A program made the position numbers and the translations under genes. From Bacteroidota bacterium (GTDB lineage Bacteria > Bacteroidota > Ignavibacteria > UBA10030): 5,398 nt of DNA. Positions 5,271 to 5,398 of this stretch are shown here, piece by piece. The stretch's first letter is position 1. Every line of letters starts with the position of its first letter. The notes below the pieces were generated by a model that was not told the DNA's origin, made no database searches, and saw only the letters and a program-made list of their open reading frames with translations. Location: contig DOWV01000217.1 of NCBI GenBank assembly GCA_003519375.1, forward strand, positions 3,580-8,977. Direction: 5' to 3'.

Positions 5271-5398
5271 TTATTTTACACCGACAACCCGGAACTCGAT
5301 ATCGAGTGTCTCGTGAAGCTTCATAAATCCATCGACGTGGTCGTAGATCTGGTCAAAGCGGCTTTCCATCTGGGGAAAGCCGTCCCGCATCGACCTTA
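5271..5398 (-). CDS. Small hypothetical helical protein, C-terminal fragment
   Basis: A minus-strand frame runs from the right edge (first full codon 5396) for 41 residues to TAA at 5273-5271, with a second in-frame TAA at once after it. The start is outside the window. Residues 14-34 of the fragment resemble the pattern R-F-D-x-I-Y-D-H-V-D-G-F-x-K-L-H-E-T-L-D-I-E. I recall this pattern from widespread small helical or coiled-coil bacterial proteins of unknown function, where more residues usually follow; here only about seven do. The charged, amphipathic pattern fits a helix. Support is the coherent open frame in the direction of the neighbours plus the remembered pattern. No function is known to me. 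Confidence 0.6.
   Translation of the reverse strand, partial: RSMRDGFPQMESRFDQIYDHVDGFMKLHETLDIEFRVVGVK

Noticed and set aside
5294..5307. Perfect 14-bp palindrome ACTCGATATCGAGT
   Set aside because: It lies inside the coding tail and is accounted for by codons of the T-L-D-I-E-F segment, so it is probably a by-product of coding.
5108..5326. Plus-strand 72-codon frame at the right end
   Set aside because: It crosses the inverted repeat and runs antisense to the helical protein tail, with no convincing ribosome-binding site or family pattern.
1..5398. CRISPR array, tRNA or rRNA genes, riboswitch
   Set aside because: No regularly spaced repeats, cloverleaf-like segments, rRNA-like conserved stretches or known aptamer cores were seen on either strand by eye.

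Overview
The window holds a three-gene molybdenum hydroxylase operon on the minus strand (about 1323-5055). A partial DNA methyltransferase gene lies downstream of it, also on the minus strand (1078 down to the left edge). The 3' tail of a small helical protein gene lies upstream (right edge to 5271, minus strand). All believable genes read leftwards. The organism is a bacterium with fairly GC-rich core genes and strong Shine-Dalgarno sites. The repeat-like intergenic sequences and the small helical protein recall Deltaproteobacteria or Nitrospirae-like genomes, but that is a low-confidence guess from memory.

Right to left: (1) 5398-5271 is the last 41 residues of a small hypothetical protein ending in tandem stops. 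(2) 5270-5056 is a gene-poor stretch with an inverted GGTCGGGT repeat; it must hold the leader, and perhaps the promoter, of the hydroxylase operon. (3) 5055-4165 is the FAD subunit, 4152-3661 the two-cluster [2Fe-2S] subunit and 3629-1323 the molybdopterin catalytic subunit. Their gaps are only 12 and 31 bases, and each gene has a purine-rich ribosome-binding site. (4) 1322-1079 is a 244-base gap holding a candidate terminator, degenerate direct repeats and a candidate promoter overlapped by a 7-bp dyad. (5) 1078-1 is the N-terminal 359 codons of a putative amino-methylating DNA methyltransferase, visibly less GC-rich than the operon.

The three hydroxylase genes together make one heterotrimeric (probably dimer-of-trimers) enzyme. 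Substrate is hydroxylated at the Mo centre in the large subunit, electrons pass through the two Fe-S clusters of the small subunit, and then to FAD in the medium subunit. The order FAD, Fe-S, Mo matches coxM-coxS-coxL operons. However, the large subunit lacks the copper-binding Cys motif of true CO dehydrogenase, and the medium subunit lacks the Cys-bearing insertion of 4-hydroxybenzoyl-CoA reductase. The substrate therefore cannot be named. No maturation gene (XdhC/CoxF or MocA type) lies in the window.

I found no convincing unknown multi-gene system. The items most worth following up are the methyltransferase with whatever lies beyond position 1, and the repeat-like sequences on both sides of the hydroxylase operon.
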